Below, piece after piece: positions 36,755-48,242 of a stretch of DNA of 64,000 nucleotides. A program made the position numbers and the translations under genes. The notes below the pieces were generated by a model, which saw only the letters and a program-made list of their open reading frames with translations, searched no databases and was not told where the DNA came from. Position 1 is the first letter of the stretch. The number at the start of each line of letters is the position of its first letter. The stretch is from assembly GCA_010909165.1 (NCBI GenBank), contig MU008162.1, positions 1,550,001-1,614,000 of the forward strand. Reading direction: 5' to 3'. This DNA comes from Anthoceros angustus (lineage: Eukaryota > Streptophyta > Anthocerotopsida > Anthocerotales > Anthocerotaceae).

Positions 36755-38723
36755 CTATTGTTCTGAAAGAAGAGGAAAGAACGGGGAAACGGACCTCCCT
36801 GCGACCCACAGTTGTTGGCATCCGCTTTCCTGACAAGTGGACATGACCATGGAAGGGTTGTATCCAATGTGGCCCCTGCTGATCGGCTGACCCGAGGTCG
36901 CTGAGTAGAGGGATATCCGGTCGGAGCGTTCTCCAGGGCTGGCTACCGCCTTACCGTAGTGGCAAAATGCAGGCCGGTAGATGCTCTTACACCTGGTCAG
37001 GGTTGGGTGAACATGTCCCGAGAGCTTGTGAAGTGGTGTTGCGGGGCTTCTGATGTCGTGGATCAGAATCCTGAGGTCGTTGCTGGCTGAAAGCAGAAAG
37101 TTGGAGTCCCATGAGTTCCATTCCACCACATTGACCGCTGTCATGTGAGATGATTCCATGGTTTGCACGCAGGCATCGCTTTCACGCAAATCCAGCAGAC
37201 AGATGCGTCCTTGGGATCCACAGGCTGCCAGGACGTTGCAATCCCTGAAGGAAGGATACCTCCGTTAGGCAAAATGGGACACACATGTCTGCGTCGGTGG
37301 TATCTCTGGGAGTGAGTACGTACCTGAAGCGGATTCCCCTCACAGAGCCGTAGATAAAACCTGACATCGATCTTTTTTGCTCGAATGTGCCAGCCGTGAG
37401 GACAGCAATAGATACTGATGAGTCTTTGGAGCTAGTTGCAATCTGGCCTTGGAACTCATGCATGGAAAAGATGCCACCGTCGTGGAGCTCCGTAGTTTCA
37501 GCCATCACACGAGGAAGAGCTGCTTGCTGCTTGTTGATGTCCCACAGCACAACTCTTCTATCATTGGAGCTGGACAACAACAGAGTTGCATCACCCTGGC
37601 AGCAATGCTCTGTTAGAACAGACCTCGAGGGGCAACATATGAAACTCACTGACGAAAAGCGGGACCAGAAACTCACCGGTTGCGTCGATAGAAACTGAAC
37701 ATGAGACATCCATCCTGCACCTCCTTTCCAGGACAATAGTGGCGAGATCTCTTCCTCCCTGTCCTCTCCCGGAACGGGCACGCTTGATCCAAACACGGCA
37801 ATCCTGCCTTGGTGTCCAGCAGCAGCAAGCAGCACGGACTGCTGCTCACCGGAGAAGAGTGCATCCATCGTGTATATCCTAGTCAGGGCAGAATCAACAT
37901 AATTTTCTCCCCCGAGCTGAAATCCAAAAATCTTTCTTTCCGCAGCATTATTCCCCGCGACAGAGCCAAACCTCCCCTCACCTGCAGTAACATCTTCCAC
38001 AGAGCCAGAGGCTCCACCACCGCCTTCAGTCCTTGCCACACCAGCACCGGAAGTTGACCGCCAGCCACAAGTGTATCGAACAACGGACGACTCATCGTAC
38101 ACAACCTCCTTCTTTTCATCCTCCTCCTCATCTTCGTCGTCGTCCTCCTCCTCCTCCTCCTCCCCGCCTTCTTTCACACCAGCCGCTGCAGCATCCTTCG
38201 CAACAGGAGCCCCGCATCCCCTGGCCTGCACTCTGGCGCTCCTCCGCACCGGAAGCCTAGGCTTGGCCTCCTTCCTCACCCGAGGGGCTGCACTGCTCCC
38301 TCGAGTCTGCTCCATCTCAGTCTTGGCTGCCTCTATCCCCAGGCTCACCAGAATCTCAAAATTGCGCCGGATGTTCGCGGCCCTCTGCCTCTCGTACTCC
38401 GTGACGCCATCTGCCTCCTCTGCCGGCGCAGCCGCCACTCTCCTCCGCTTCAGCATGACGCCGGATGCCGCAGCCGCGCCTTCATCCTCGCCTCCATCCT
38501 TGAGCTTCCCATCCGGACCTGTTTTTTTTCCAAGCCCCGACGGCACGCCATCGTCCATCTTCCATCCCGCCGGCTCCGCTGCACCAGTATCACACGCCCG
38601 CTCCGTCCGCACCACATGCGACCTGAGCGTGGTTTGCCGCATTCCGCCGCCTCCTGCGAACTCCCCCAACGCTGGGTTGGCGCCAAACGTTCCCGCCATG
38701 CAAAAGCCCGGCATCCTATTCAT
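36755..38723 (-). CDS. Nuclear-type WD40-repeat protein
   Basis: Three exons (38723-37677, 37595-37324 and 37244-36755) total 1,809 bases, giving 602 residues from the ATG at 38723. The N-terminal third is low complexity. It holds EYERQRAANIRRNFEILVSL, a charged helix also found in WDR76-like proteins, basic patches (RLPVRRSARVQAR) and a long Glu/Asp run near residue 210. The C-terminal half is a beta-propeller: LLLSSSNDRRVVLWDINKQ, GQIATSSKDSSVSIAVL, LAACGSQGRICLLDLRE, LLSASNDLRILIHDIRSP and a terminal RCKSIYRPAF segment. Similar uncharacterised plant WD40 proteins exist; binding to chromatin or damaged DNA, as for WDR76/DDB2, is only a possibility. A diverged copy of its exon 1/exon 2 junction lies at 45668-45855. 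Confidence 0.85.
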
Positions 38724-38895
38724 TCGCTCAGGAGTACTGTACAAGAAAGCTCACCTCTATGTTCACACAGGCTTTGTGCGTCATTGGCTCTAGCCTCTCC
38801 CGAATTCTTGCTCTCGCGGGTATATAAATCTGGATCTCGTAAAAACTCCTCCTCCTCCTTTCGTGAAAGAAGGAGGAGAAGTATATTGAAGTCCA

Positions 38896-39900
38896 CTAAG
38901 GACGGAGTTTCTGAAGGAGAATATACGCAAGTCCATTAAGGACGGGATTTCCGTTATGGGACTGTTTGGTATTTCCAGAACAAGCGCGCATATGGCGACG
39001 GACCCACGCTCTGAACAATGCGAGCCCGGGTGTCAGCAGGCTACCCATGGAAGATGTATTCTTTAGGAAGACCAGGAACGATGTTTTGTCAAACCACGGT
39101 TCCTTCACCACCCACCAAAAGAATTCCTCCATCATCCTGTTGACGGCCTCGTCCTCGGACAAAGTTTGATCACATTCAATCAGAGCGGCAGAGAAAATCA
39201 CTGCTACCACTCCATCAAACAGATGTATCCACTTTCGCTCATTCCGTTGCCCAGCCACATCTAGCATTTTGTAGACACTCCTGAGACAGCCTCCCTTTTG
39301 GGAGCATCTGCAGGGGTGAACTCTGTTTCCACAATCCCCGCTGTCCGGACACGAGCATAAAGAACATCGTCTGCTGTTGGGATGTAACCTGGCTCCGCCA
39401 AACGTTGGATGTTCTCAGAAAGTAAGGAGGGCAACCAGAGAGCTGAAGTTCACTGGCCCTTACAAGGCTGCCTGAACAGCCGGGTCTCTCCAAAGCTTCT
39501 GGATGTCAGCAGCAACCTGTGGAGTAAGCAACGGCGGTGTGTCGGATGCCAGTACACTGGACAGCCGGTCACTCAAAGCCTTGCTGTCCGGTTGCAAAAC
39601 ATACCGGCTGCCACCTTCACCTTCAAGAGCCAACTCCTGACAGCCATGTGGAAGAATGTTGATGGACTGGTACACATTGGCGAACGCCACGGAGGTGTAA
39701 TTCTGGTGCTCCACATCGTCAATGCCGGACTGGAACAAAACCTTTATCTGTCTGAAGGTGGTAGATTTTCCTGATTTCCCAGCACCCAGCAGCCGGAGCT
39801 TGCGCACTCGTCTATCCCCTCTGCTCTCCTGAGCTATCCGCTGCTCTATTTGCTGAACTGCCGCTTCTTCAGAGTCCTCTGAAGACTACCCAGATTTAGT
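38896..39900 (-). pseudogene. Broken canonical G-protein alpha subunit gene (copy 1)
   Basis: The minus strand encodes recognisable heterotrimeric G-alpha sequence: the P-loop in [50 protein letters not shown] (switch I region), [20 protein letters not shown] (switch II) and [12 protein letters not shown]. These sit in at least three frames. One-base losses occur at the 'ttgtaag' near 39460 and the 'ctgagaac' near 39415, and another break precedes VYKML. The last part, including the NKxD guanine-binding motif, is not found. Canonical G-alpha relays receptor-like signals with G-beta/gamma. This copy lies immediately 3' of the dead ATP sulfurylase copy, in the same relative order as 56261-58877. 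Confidence 0.8.
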
Positions 39901-40117
39901 ACAGGCACTGGCAGAATAGCTTAAACCCCGCCTAAACCCCAAGCCATTTGCTACAACAGCGAACAAGACCCAAGGATCCCCCTGCGGTTCTTTGATCCTC
40001 GTTTTGCAAGGTGTTGCCGACTGACCACAACCCCGTTGTTGCGTCATGCTCACGGAACTAAAAGGTGAAGGAAAGACTTCACTGTTGCTGACATGATGTA
40101 GTTGAGTGAAAAATCCT

Positions 40118-41267
40118 AGTCTAGACAGGCACGCTTTGCTGAGCAGATGAAGCTTCCTTGGCTGTTAAGCTTTGGTAGTATTCCACCAAGACCTTCCAGC
40201 CCCCCGGGCACATGAATCCATCTGGGAGGCTCTCCCCAGAGCGAGCAAAATTGCGCATCTGATCATGAGGAGAGAGGGAATAGCAACATCGACATCACCA
40301 CAAACTCCACTGCTAGCTGCAGAACAAAGTAGCGAGAAGTATAGGCTTTACCTTGAATCCAGATACGAAAAGAAAGTCTTGAGCTCTGGAGGGGTCAACA
40401 AAAGCCATCTGGCTTTTGGTCTTGTCGTAAGCAGCCACCTGAAGGAACAGAGGGTGGCAGGGAGTTTAGAGAACAAGGAAGGAGGAAGAGAGGGACTGTA
40501 CCGGAGGAAAAGGAGGTCAACATACCCTGAAGGGAAGCATGTTGAGTCTTTCCAGACAAGGAGCCATGCTGAGAATCATCTCGCCATGGTCTGGGTCATA
40601 GAGATCCCTCTTCTCAGTAGGATGGGTCCCGACCCACAATCTAAAAGTCGGCTCTAGCGTTGATGCGGGCTTTAGCATGTCATTGGACTTCAGTCGGTCC
40701 TGCGTAGTGCATGGGGGAGGGGAATATTGCCACAATAGTTATCTCGGGATCTAGAATCCCCTCTGCCAGGACCTGAAAGAACAACATGTCAGCACTGGCA
40801 TCCCGTTGCTGAAACTCAGAAGACAGCAGTCAGCACAAGTTGGGTGACAAAGCCAGAACCTGGTCATGCTGCTTCATGCGCCACTCCAAGGGCACATCGT
40901 CGTCTTTGGTGTAGCCACCCAGAGGATGCAGCAGAAGAATCGGGTTCTTGAACCCCATGTCCAGCAACCTTTTCCGGGTATCAGTCATGAGCAGGGCATG
41001 GCCACCCCGCACCGTGTTCCTGAGCTGGAAGGCAAACACCGCATCCGCCTTCCGCCTCTCAAACTCGGCACGCAGCTCCGCAGGAGACAGCCTGAAGTGG
41101 TCCAGCCCATCGTTATACTTGACCCGCTCCAGCACCTCCAAGCCCCAACAAGCCAGTTCCCGGCATTGGTGATTGCCTCCTCCACATACGGCAGCCCGGG
41201 AGCTGTGCATCCGCAGGTGCGGGCGATCCGCTCCTCCTTGCTGTGCCTGTAAATCTCGATGCTGCAA
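40118..41267 (-). pseudogene. Dead partial copy of ATP sulfurylase
   Basis: This matches exons 2-5 and the intervening introns of the intact gene at 56261-58189 but lacks exon 1. Inactivating changes are visible. The catalytic [10 protein letters not shown] of the intact gene reads [10 protein letters not shown] here. The Trp codon in [10 protein letters not shown] is TGA near 40681, and the Tyr codon in [10 protein letters not shown] is TAG. A one-base loss follows NWLVG. Homology continues through intron 1 to about 41393, where it joins a copied WAT1 upstream segment. It is a segmental (intron-containing) duplicate rather than a retrocopy. Confidence 0.88.
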
Positions 41268-41393
41268 CACCAAACAACCAACAAACCCACAGCGTATTAT
41301 ACCAGCATGCCAGGCACAGCCAACCAGCATAGCCAGGTGGGTGCTCGCGCATTGCGCAACACAACGCAGAGAAGAGCTTACTTGCGCATAAGG

Positions 41394-41775
41394 TTGGGTA
41401 CAGGAGAATCTCCTGTGATGCCTCCAATTCTCCACCCTGCGTTGATGCAGCGCGAGCGGGAGAGAACCAGGAGTGGGACGGGATTGTTGAAACACGGTGA
41501 CCACCATATGTTGTAGGAATCCATCGATTTCCCGCGCGAATTGTTTGTGATGGATGTGTGAATCGTGAATCTCTCGTGAGTTGTGAGTCATGAGTCGTGA
41601 GTCGTGCCATGGACGTCTCAAGGACTCGGGTTGGGCTGTGTAACGGTTGGCAGCAGGACGGAAGCCGGCTCGGACTATTTATCCCGAGGAGTGCTGGAAA
41701 AACTTCGGGTCATCTGGATGTATGGAAATGTCTGTTTCTGATTTCATGGTAATCCTCATTCCAATCTCAATCAAT
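41394..41775 (+). repeat. Duplicated WAT1 5' segment
   Basis: Bases 41394-41665 match 43310-43585 (upstream of WAT1, including 'gtcgtgccatggacgtctc.aggactcggg'). Bases 41685-41770 match 43826-43910, which is WAT1 intron 1 ('cgggtcatctggatgtatgg'). WAT1 exon 1, which lies between these in the intact locus, is missing here. Same orientation, 1.9 kb apart. Confidence 0.8.
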
Positions 41776-42140
41776 AGTGTGAATGAAAATAAACGAGGGC
41801 TAAACATCACCAATTCATCCCCATGAAAGAAAGCCTCTTCACCTGCAGCACGAGTAGCTCGTAACTTCTTCATCTTAGTCTTCCATTGCAATGGTGTAAG
41901 ATCTTGTCTATAATGATTCGAGTATGCAAACTTTTCTATGCTTCGCAGTGTTTCCCCAAATTAATAATCTTATCATGAGCAGCTATATATGTGCCTCTTT
42001 CTACTATATTTTATTCACTGATAAATAGTCCTCGGAATTTATATTTGGAGAATAATATTATCTTTATTATCTATATATGCTTTTGTTCGTACTACATTTC
42101 TCTATCATTGTTTTTGCAAGTTTGTTTTGAGGAAAGAATC
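41776..42140. other. AT-rich intergenic
   Basis: No gene seen. It presumably contains the promoter of the small RING gene; an in-frame AT-rich stretch precedes its ATG. Confidence 0.4.
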
Positions 42141-42422
42141 ATGTCTCATTATAACGAGGTATGTTGTATTTGTAATTGTCCTATGGGACTTGACGACAAT
42201 TTGGGACCTACATCGCTGTTATCATGCGGTCACATGTTTCACACTACTTGTATTACCCGAAGGGATCCTTGCGAAAGTACATGTCCATCGTCAGGGTGCC
42301 GCCCACCACTCCAACCTTCTCTTAAGTCAGTCCTGGATTCTTTCGTAGATGATGATGCTATGGGTCTCATTGGTGCATTGGGCAAGATCTTCATCGAAAT
42401 ATATTACTACTACTTTTATTGA
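42141..42422 (+). CDS. Small RING-H2 protein
   Basis: A 93-residue frame starting MSHYNEVCCICNCPMG. The Cys/His order (C-x2-C, then LLSCGHMFHTTC, then CPSSGC) fits a RING-H2 zinc finger of the E3 ubiquitin ligase type, although it is short between the last ligand pairs. The tail LIGALGKIFIEIYYYYFY is hydrophobic, as in the two larger RING genes at 46452 and 52724, suggesting a membrane anchor. The frame stays open upstream to 41991, but that part is AT-rich and probably untranslated. It could be a young or decaying family member. Confidence 0.5.
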   Translation: MSHYNEVCCICNCPMGLDDNLGPTSLLSCGHMFHTTCITRRDPCESTCPSSGCRPPLQPSLKSVLDSFVDDDAMGLIGALGKIFIEIYYYYFY

Positions 42423-43308
42423 AATATTTTGAAATTGGCACTTTCCTTAGTAGATCTATAATTATGATCAAAGATTAGAGGGGTCCTACCGTATTTTTAC
42501 TTCCCCCCTATTCTTAAGTTTCAGCTTTCTCGACAACTTGACATATGGAAGTATGAAGTGAGTAAAATCTTGAAGCTCTATGTGATGGTAGTGGATTAGC
42601 ATTTTAGTATGTGATCCTATGGCAGGGGTTGCTAATTCTAATACGATAAGTATTTTGTATTCTAATTAACTTATCAATAATACACTACCTATTCAAGATT
42701 AGATTTGAACAACATACTCCACATACTAACCAAAAGTCATCTAAAACTCATCTACCATAGATATAGTACCATTCACATACATGTTACCATGTTCAGGTGT
42801 CATTCGTGTATACCCATTTTCTTTGCATCTGCTCCCTCTTGAAGTTTTCTCTTATGCCCATAATTGTTTTCTTTCCATCTAACTCGCTCTGAAAGTTTTC
42901 TCTTATGTCCATAATCATTTTCTTCACATCTGAGTCATTGTTGAACTTCTCTCACGCTCGAAATAATACTGGGTTCTTCATAACTTGGAAATGAAACGCC
43001 CAGATCCATTGACTACCTACAAAGCAAAGGAGGATTGCTTAGCCTCATCCACCCTAGATTTAATACTACTCATAAATATATACTCACATTGATATTATAC
43101 TGTCTATAATAATTGTTAAGGACTCCGTAATCTTCAAATCCTGGTTGCTTTTTGCATGTGGGCACAGTCCTGCAGCAAGGAGCATACAGCAGATCTCAGG
43201 CTCCGCAGAACCCTGTCCTTGGTGAGCGCCTCCCCTGGTGCATGCATATAGTATTTCCTGCCGAATTTTTTAACGATTTCGGAGTTCCTGCTGAATTCGC
43301 TGGTGCAT
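42423..43308. other. AT-rich intergenic with a two-unit repeat
   Basis: Bases 42820-42960 contain two or three copies of a unit of about 60 bases ('gaagttttctcttatg.ccataat.attttctt'). Nothing else is supported. Confidence 0.5.
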
Positions 43309-43600
43309 AAAGTTGGGTACAGGAGAATCTCCTGTGATGCCTCCAATTCTGCACCCTGCGTTGATGCAGCAGAGCGGGAGAGAAGCAAGAGTGGAACGGT
43401 GTTGTTGAAATGCGGTGACCAGAACATATTCTACGAATCCATCGATTTCCCGTTGGAATTGTTTGTGATGGATTTGTGAATCGTGAATCGTGAATCTGTA
43501 GTGAGTGGTGAGTGGTGAGTCGTGCCATGGACGTCTCGAGGACTCGGGTTGGGCTGTGTGGGTGGCAGCAGGACGGAAGCCGGCTGAGCCGAGGAGAAGC
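43309..43600 (+). promoter_or_regulatory. WAT1 upstream region (source of a nearby duplicate)
   Basis: Sequence immediately upstream of the WAT1 ATG. It is present in a second copy at 41394-41665, and it should hold the promoter and 5' leader. It contains clustered 'gtgagt' and 'gtgaatc' motifs. Confidence 0.5.
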
Positions 43601-45394
43601 ATGGGCGAGGAGGGCGCCATGTGGAACGTCCATGCCGCTCTGCTGGGGAGCCAGCTCGGGGTCTCGGGCTTCTACGTGCTCGCCAAAGCATCGCTGAGCA
43701 ACGGAATCGACCCGTTCGTGTTCGCGGTGTACCGGAATGCGCTCGGGACGATCCTGCTTGCCGTGGCTGGGTACCTTCTGGAGAAGTATGGAGAGGAAGA
43801 AGTAGTTCAGTTTCCGCTGGCAAGAAGTGCTGGAATAACGTCGGGTCATCTGGATGTATGGATATGTGTGTTTCTGCTTTCATGGTAATCCTCATTCGAA
43901 TCTCGATGCTGCAGGCGGACGGCTCCTCTCACGGGGTACGTAACGTTTGTCATCTTTCTGGCGGGGTTCTTCGGGTACGTGGAGATAAGGACAGGTTCTT
44001 GTGACTTGGGTTTGGTTTGATTGATTTTGGAGTCCTCGTTTTGATCTCTGGGTTGTTGTTTGGTTGCAGGATTTTCGGAAACCAGGTGTTCTTTTATACA
44101 GGAATCGCTCTCACCTCGGCGGCGTATGCTGCAGCAATGCAGGCTGCGATTCCCATCTTCACCTTCCTCATAGCGTACATTTTCAGGTGATTGGTGGAGT
44201 GGAGTGGAGTGGATTGGATTGGAGCGAAGTAGCTGGGATTTGGCCTTCGTGCTCATGGGTCGTGAATGGCCTGTGTGTCATGCCTACTCAGAATTGAGGA
44301 CATCAATTTCGCAAAGCGCCATGGGCAGGCGAAGTTGCTGGGAGTCGGCTTCTCTCTGTGTGGTGCCTTGCTCATGACGTTCTACCAGGGGCCCATCATT
44401 CTGGGGTCTGGATCGTCAATGGGGCATGGGTCAGCGGAGAAACTGGCTCTCCACACACCAGCTTTTGTTGCTTCCGCTGCGCTGAAGTATGGGATCACGG
44501 CTTGGCAAGTCGGGTCAGCATGCCTCGTGGCAAACACCATCTGTTTGGGCATATACACCAATCTGCAGGTGGGAAGAATAAATACCTGATCCTTGGTTCG
44601 GCGATGTTGTGGTGTGTGTGATTTGTGTGCAAATTTAACTCCTGACGTATCCATGCTTGCTATGTTGTGCACAGGCTCCCATTCTGCGCAGGTATCCCTC
44701 CCCAGTTTCTGAAACAGCTATTACCATGCTGTTTGGATCTTTGCTGCTGCTTGTGGGCGGGGCATTTACTGTCAAGGACTCATCCGCCTGGCAGCTGACC
44801 AGCATCCTTGACATTGTCGCCATCGCCTATGCGGTGAGTGCTGCCATGCTCTGCCCTGCCACGCCCTCGCAGCGATGTGGGAGATGTGATGCGAATCTTC
44901 TTGCTGTCTTCTTTGCAAGTCAGGCTATTTGATCCGGGTCTCGTTTGCTGTGCTGCAGGGAACCATGATATCAACTCTCACCTACGCAGTGGGCGCCTGG
45001 GCCTTTCAAAGATCTGGGCCGTTTCTGGTGGCTGCCTACACCCCATTGCAGCCGTTTGTGTCAGCCATATTAGGCTTCTTCTTTATAGGCGACGTCGTTT
45101 ACCTGGGCAGGCTAGTGTTCCCATACCCCCAAGTCCCCTCAGCCTTCTGCTTCTGCAGCAAGAGGGCTCCTTCGTCACTGACGGCAACCTGGTGAGCATT
45201 GCAGTTTGGTAGGGGCGATAGCTGTGCTGTCGGGGCTCTACCTCATCACATGGGGCAAAGTGCAATCCAAGGAGGAAGCAAGGCAGAGGAATCTCCTCCC
45301 ACATGAGAACCGCCCATACGAGCCCCTGGACTCTAAAATCAAGGAGCCCCTGTTAAGCAGATACGCATGGGCAGGCTCTCTTGCCAAAGGCTAA
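43601..45394 (+). CDS. WAT1-related (EamA/UMAMIT) membrane transporter
   Basis: Seven exons close in frame: 43601-43785, 43915-43974, 44070-44186, 44292-44568, 44675-44833, 44959-45110 and 45205-45394. They total 1,140 bases, giving 379 residues, typical of the family. These 10-helix proteins move amino acids or auxin across the vacuolar or plasma membrane. Features are the N-terminal GFYVLAKASLSNGIDPFVFAVYR, YTGIALTSAAYAAAMQAAIP in the first EamA repeat, WAFQRSGPFLVAAYTPLQPF in the second, and IGDVVYLGSLVGAIAVLSG spanning the last junction. That last intron reads GC-AG (AG|gctagt at 45111), which is the only way to restore the conserved LGSxxGA segment. The substrate is not predictable. Confidence 0.92.
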
Positions 45395-46451
45395 GGTATG
45401 TACTCTGCACTTCCGAGCTCACCTCAAATGCTATTACTGGGCTCTCCACACTCCTTCTTTCTTGACAGTGCGCATGACACTGGGAAGGTGTAGAGGCTCC
45501 CCCTCGCTCCCCCCCGCCTAAAGCAGCGAATACACCATGGCATAAAACCGTGGAACAGCAGCACACACTCAAGATTTGCGGGAATGCTTCCTTGGATTCA
45601 AAATCTTGCCCTTGCCATATTGGCAAAATCTGTAAGGGTTTGTAAGATGCTCTGTAGTCTCGGCCTCTACACGAGGAAGAGCTGCTTGCTGCTTGTTGAT
45701 GTCCTACAGCACAACTCTTCTACATTGGAGCTGGACATCAACAGAGTTGCATTACCCTAGCAGCAACGCTCCGTAACGACAGACCCCGAGTGGCAGCATA
45801 CGAAAAGCGGCACCACAGAAACTCAACGGTGGCGTAGCCAGAAAACTGAACGCGAGCCAGCCAATCCATCCTTACTTAATTTCGTTGAAGTAACTAATCG
45901 TGTGTATTCTTGACTATTTGAATATGTATGATTTTTGGAAAAAAGATTAACAAAGTTTGGAGTTCTCAAACATGGTCCAGGTAGTTTGTTGGTTTTTTGG
46001 CCATCTCCAAAAAATGTTGGAGCCGACCCAGCAATATATGGCAGCCCTTGCTTTTGGGCAAAGGTAGTGGTGGAGAGTTTTATTGGATGAGGGAGTTTTT
46101 GCAAAGTCCCACATAACCTGCGATGGTATCTAGGCACGTATTCATATGATCTTAAGAAGAGTACAGTCTCTTTCTATTGCGATAATACAATGCGTAACAT
46201 AGGGAATCAGAACCCTTGCTGAACATTTCTGGCCCGGGTTTGTTTTGATTTATTTTCAAAAATATCAAATTAAAAAAATCTCCAAAAAAAATGGAGAACG
46301 TCTTTTCCTAAAGAGACCTTAAATTCGTGTTTCAACAAATAATTTCACTTGTAGGCAAATGTTTCAAGCTACTAAAATGCAGACCTACGTCGGGCCAATC
46401 TCAAAATCATTCCCAAGTTTACCAATATTAACATCTTTAGGAGTAAAGAAA
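45395..46451. other. Intergenic built of fragments
   Basis: About 45530-45595 resembles 53610-53670. Bases 45668-45855 derive from the WD40 gene (separate entry). Bases 45863-45930 resemble the RING-H2 promoter ('tccttacttaatttcgttgaagtaactaatcgtgtgtattcttgac'). The remaining 500 bases are AT-rich with no gene. Confidence 0.55.
45668..45855 (-). pseudogene. Fragment of the WD40 gene
   Basis: About 190 bases align with 37507-37697, covering part of exon 2, intron 1 and the end of exon 1 of the WD40 gene, in the same orientation and with scattered substitutions and small indels. It is too short to encode anything. Confidence 0.8.
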
Positions 46452-47654
46452 CTACAAGATTATGCCACAAATACAAATAATGATACGTCCAATATTGTAT
46501 AACAATGAAAAATAAAATAAAAATCTATATATCCAATTATAATAATTAGGGATGTCGTCACCATCAAGGATTTCATCGTCATCAAGGATCTCATCATCAT
46601 CAAGGATTTCGTCGTCATCAAGGATCTCGTCATCATCAAGGATTTCGTCGTCATCAAGGATCTGGTCATCATCAAGGATTTCTTCGTCGTCAAGGATCTC
46701 GTCATCATCAAGGATTTCGTTGTCATCAAGGATCTCGTCATCATCAAGGATTTCGTCGTCATCAAGGATCTTGTCGTCATCAAGGATCACATTATCATCA
46801 ACGATCTCCTCATCATCAAGGATCTCATCATCATCAACGATCTCCTCATCATCCTCAAGCATGTCGTCATCTTCATCACGGATCTCATAATCATCAACAA
46901 GGATCTCGTGATCATCATCAAGGTTCTGGTTATCCTCATCAAGGATCTCGTTATCCTCATCAAGGATCTCGTTATCCTCATCAAAGGTTCGGTCATCATC
47001 ATCAAGGTCCTCGTGATTATCATGAAGGATCTCGTGATCCTCATCAAGGATCTGGTCATCATCATCAAGGATCTCATGATCATCGTCAAGCCTCTCGTAA
47101 TCAAGGATATGATGATCATCAAGCATCTGGTGATCATCATCAAGCCTCTCGTAATCAAGGATATGATGATCATCAAGCATCTGGTGGTCATCATCAAGGA
47201 TCCTACCATCACCATGAGTGAGCTCTTCATCATTATCAATGAGCTCTTCATCATCATCAATGAACTCGTCTTCAACGTCAGTGAGGTCATCATCAAGGAT
47301 CCTGCCATCACCATGAGTGAGCTCTTCATCATTATCAATGAGCTCTTCATCATCATCAATGAGCTCGTCTTCAACATCAGTGAGGTCATCATCATTAGTG
47401 AGCTCGGCATCATCATAAAGGATTTGAATAATATCGACGTTCAATATTAATCCTCTGCAATTGGGACATCGTGGTTCTTCATAACTATTCAATATATTCA
47501 ACCATGGAGCAAGACACTGCTCATGAAAGGAATGAGAACATGCATCCACTTGCATGATCTCATCATGTGTCTTAATTTCTTCCAAACAAATGGTGCAATC
47601 CATTACATCATCACCATTATACATCCTTCTTGTCACATTGAACATTCTTCTAGG

Positions 47655-47678
<24 letters not shown>
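46452..47678 (-). CDS. RING-H2 protein with long Asp-rich repeat and hydrophobic tail
   Basis: A 408-residue single exon from the ATG at 47678. Residues about 27-72 form a RING-H2 finger (CTICLEEIKTHDE, then CSHSFHEQCLAPWL and CPNCRG), the E2-binding domain of ubiquitin ligases. Residues about 90-375 are a highly acidic low-complexity run built of six-residue units (ILDDDE and variants such as ILDDHH, IVDDDE, ELIDND). The last 28 residues (YRFLFYFSLLYNIGRIIICI) are hydrophobic and could be a tail anchor. Near-identical codons in the repeat show recent minisatellite growth. The shorter paralogue at 52724-53224 shares all three parts. Expression is unknown; the upstream segment is itself duplicated. 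Confidence 0.75.
46551..47400. repeat. Coding minisatellite, 18- and 36-base units
   Basis: On the plus strand, alternating 'gtcatcatcaaggatttc' and 'gtcgtcatcaaggatctc' units make a 36-base higher-order array at 46560-46830. Looser units continue to 47120, and two blocks of about 100 bases repeat at 47200-47300 and 47290-47400. The unit length is a multiple of three throughout, so the minus-strand frame is kept. Confidence 0.9.
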
Positions 47679-48020
<342 letters not shown>

Positions 48021-48035
48021 AATGATCATGTGCGC

Positions 48036-48242
48036 GAGCGGTATGCGGCGGTGTGCGCGGTGTGCGGTATGCGGTGTGCGGTGTGCGGTGTGCGGTGTGC
48101 GGTGCGGTGCGGTGTGCGGCGGTGCGGTGTGCGGTATGCGGCGGTGTGCGGCGGTGTGTGCGGTGCGCGGTGTGCGGCGGTGTGCGGTGTGCGGTATGCG
48201 GTGTGTGCGGTGTGCGGTGTGCGGTGTGCGGCGGTGTGGCCG
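48036..48242. repeat. GTGCGGT-type minisatellite
   Basis: Irregular tandem copies of gtgtgcggt, gtgcggt and atgcggcg run for about 200 bases. The G-rich plus strand directly follows the (TA)n tract. Confidence 0.92.

Noticed and set aside
38724-38744. Upstream extension of the WD40 frame to 38744
   Set aside because: The extension begins with TTG; the first ATG is at 38723.
40118-41267. A second working ATP sulfurylase
   Set aside because: Exon 1 is missing, the HxGH motif is changed and two stops interrupt conserved exons.
46552-47450. Long plus-strand frames rich in Ser or Ile/Lys opposite the RING gene
   Set aside because: They are the antisense of the in-frame 18-base minisatellite and have no start context or domain; only the minus frame has a RING finger.
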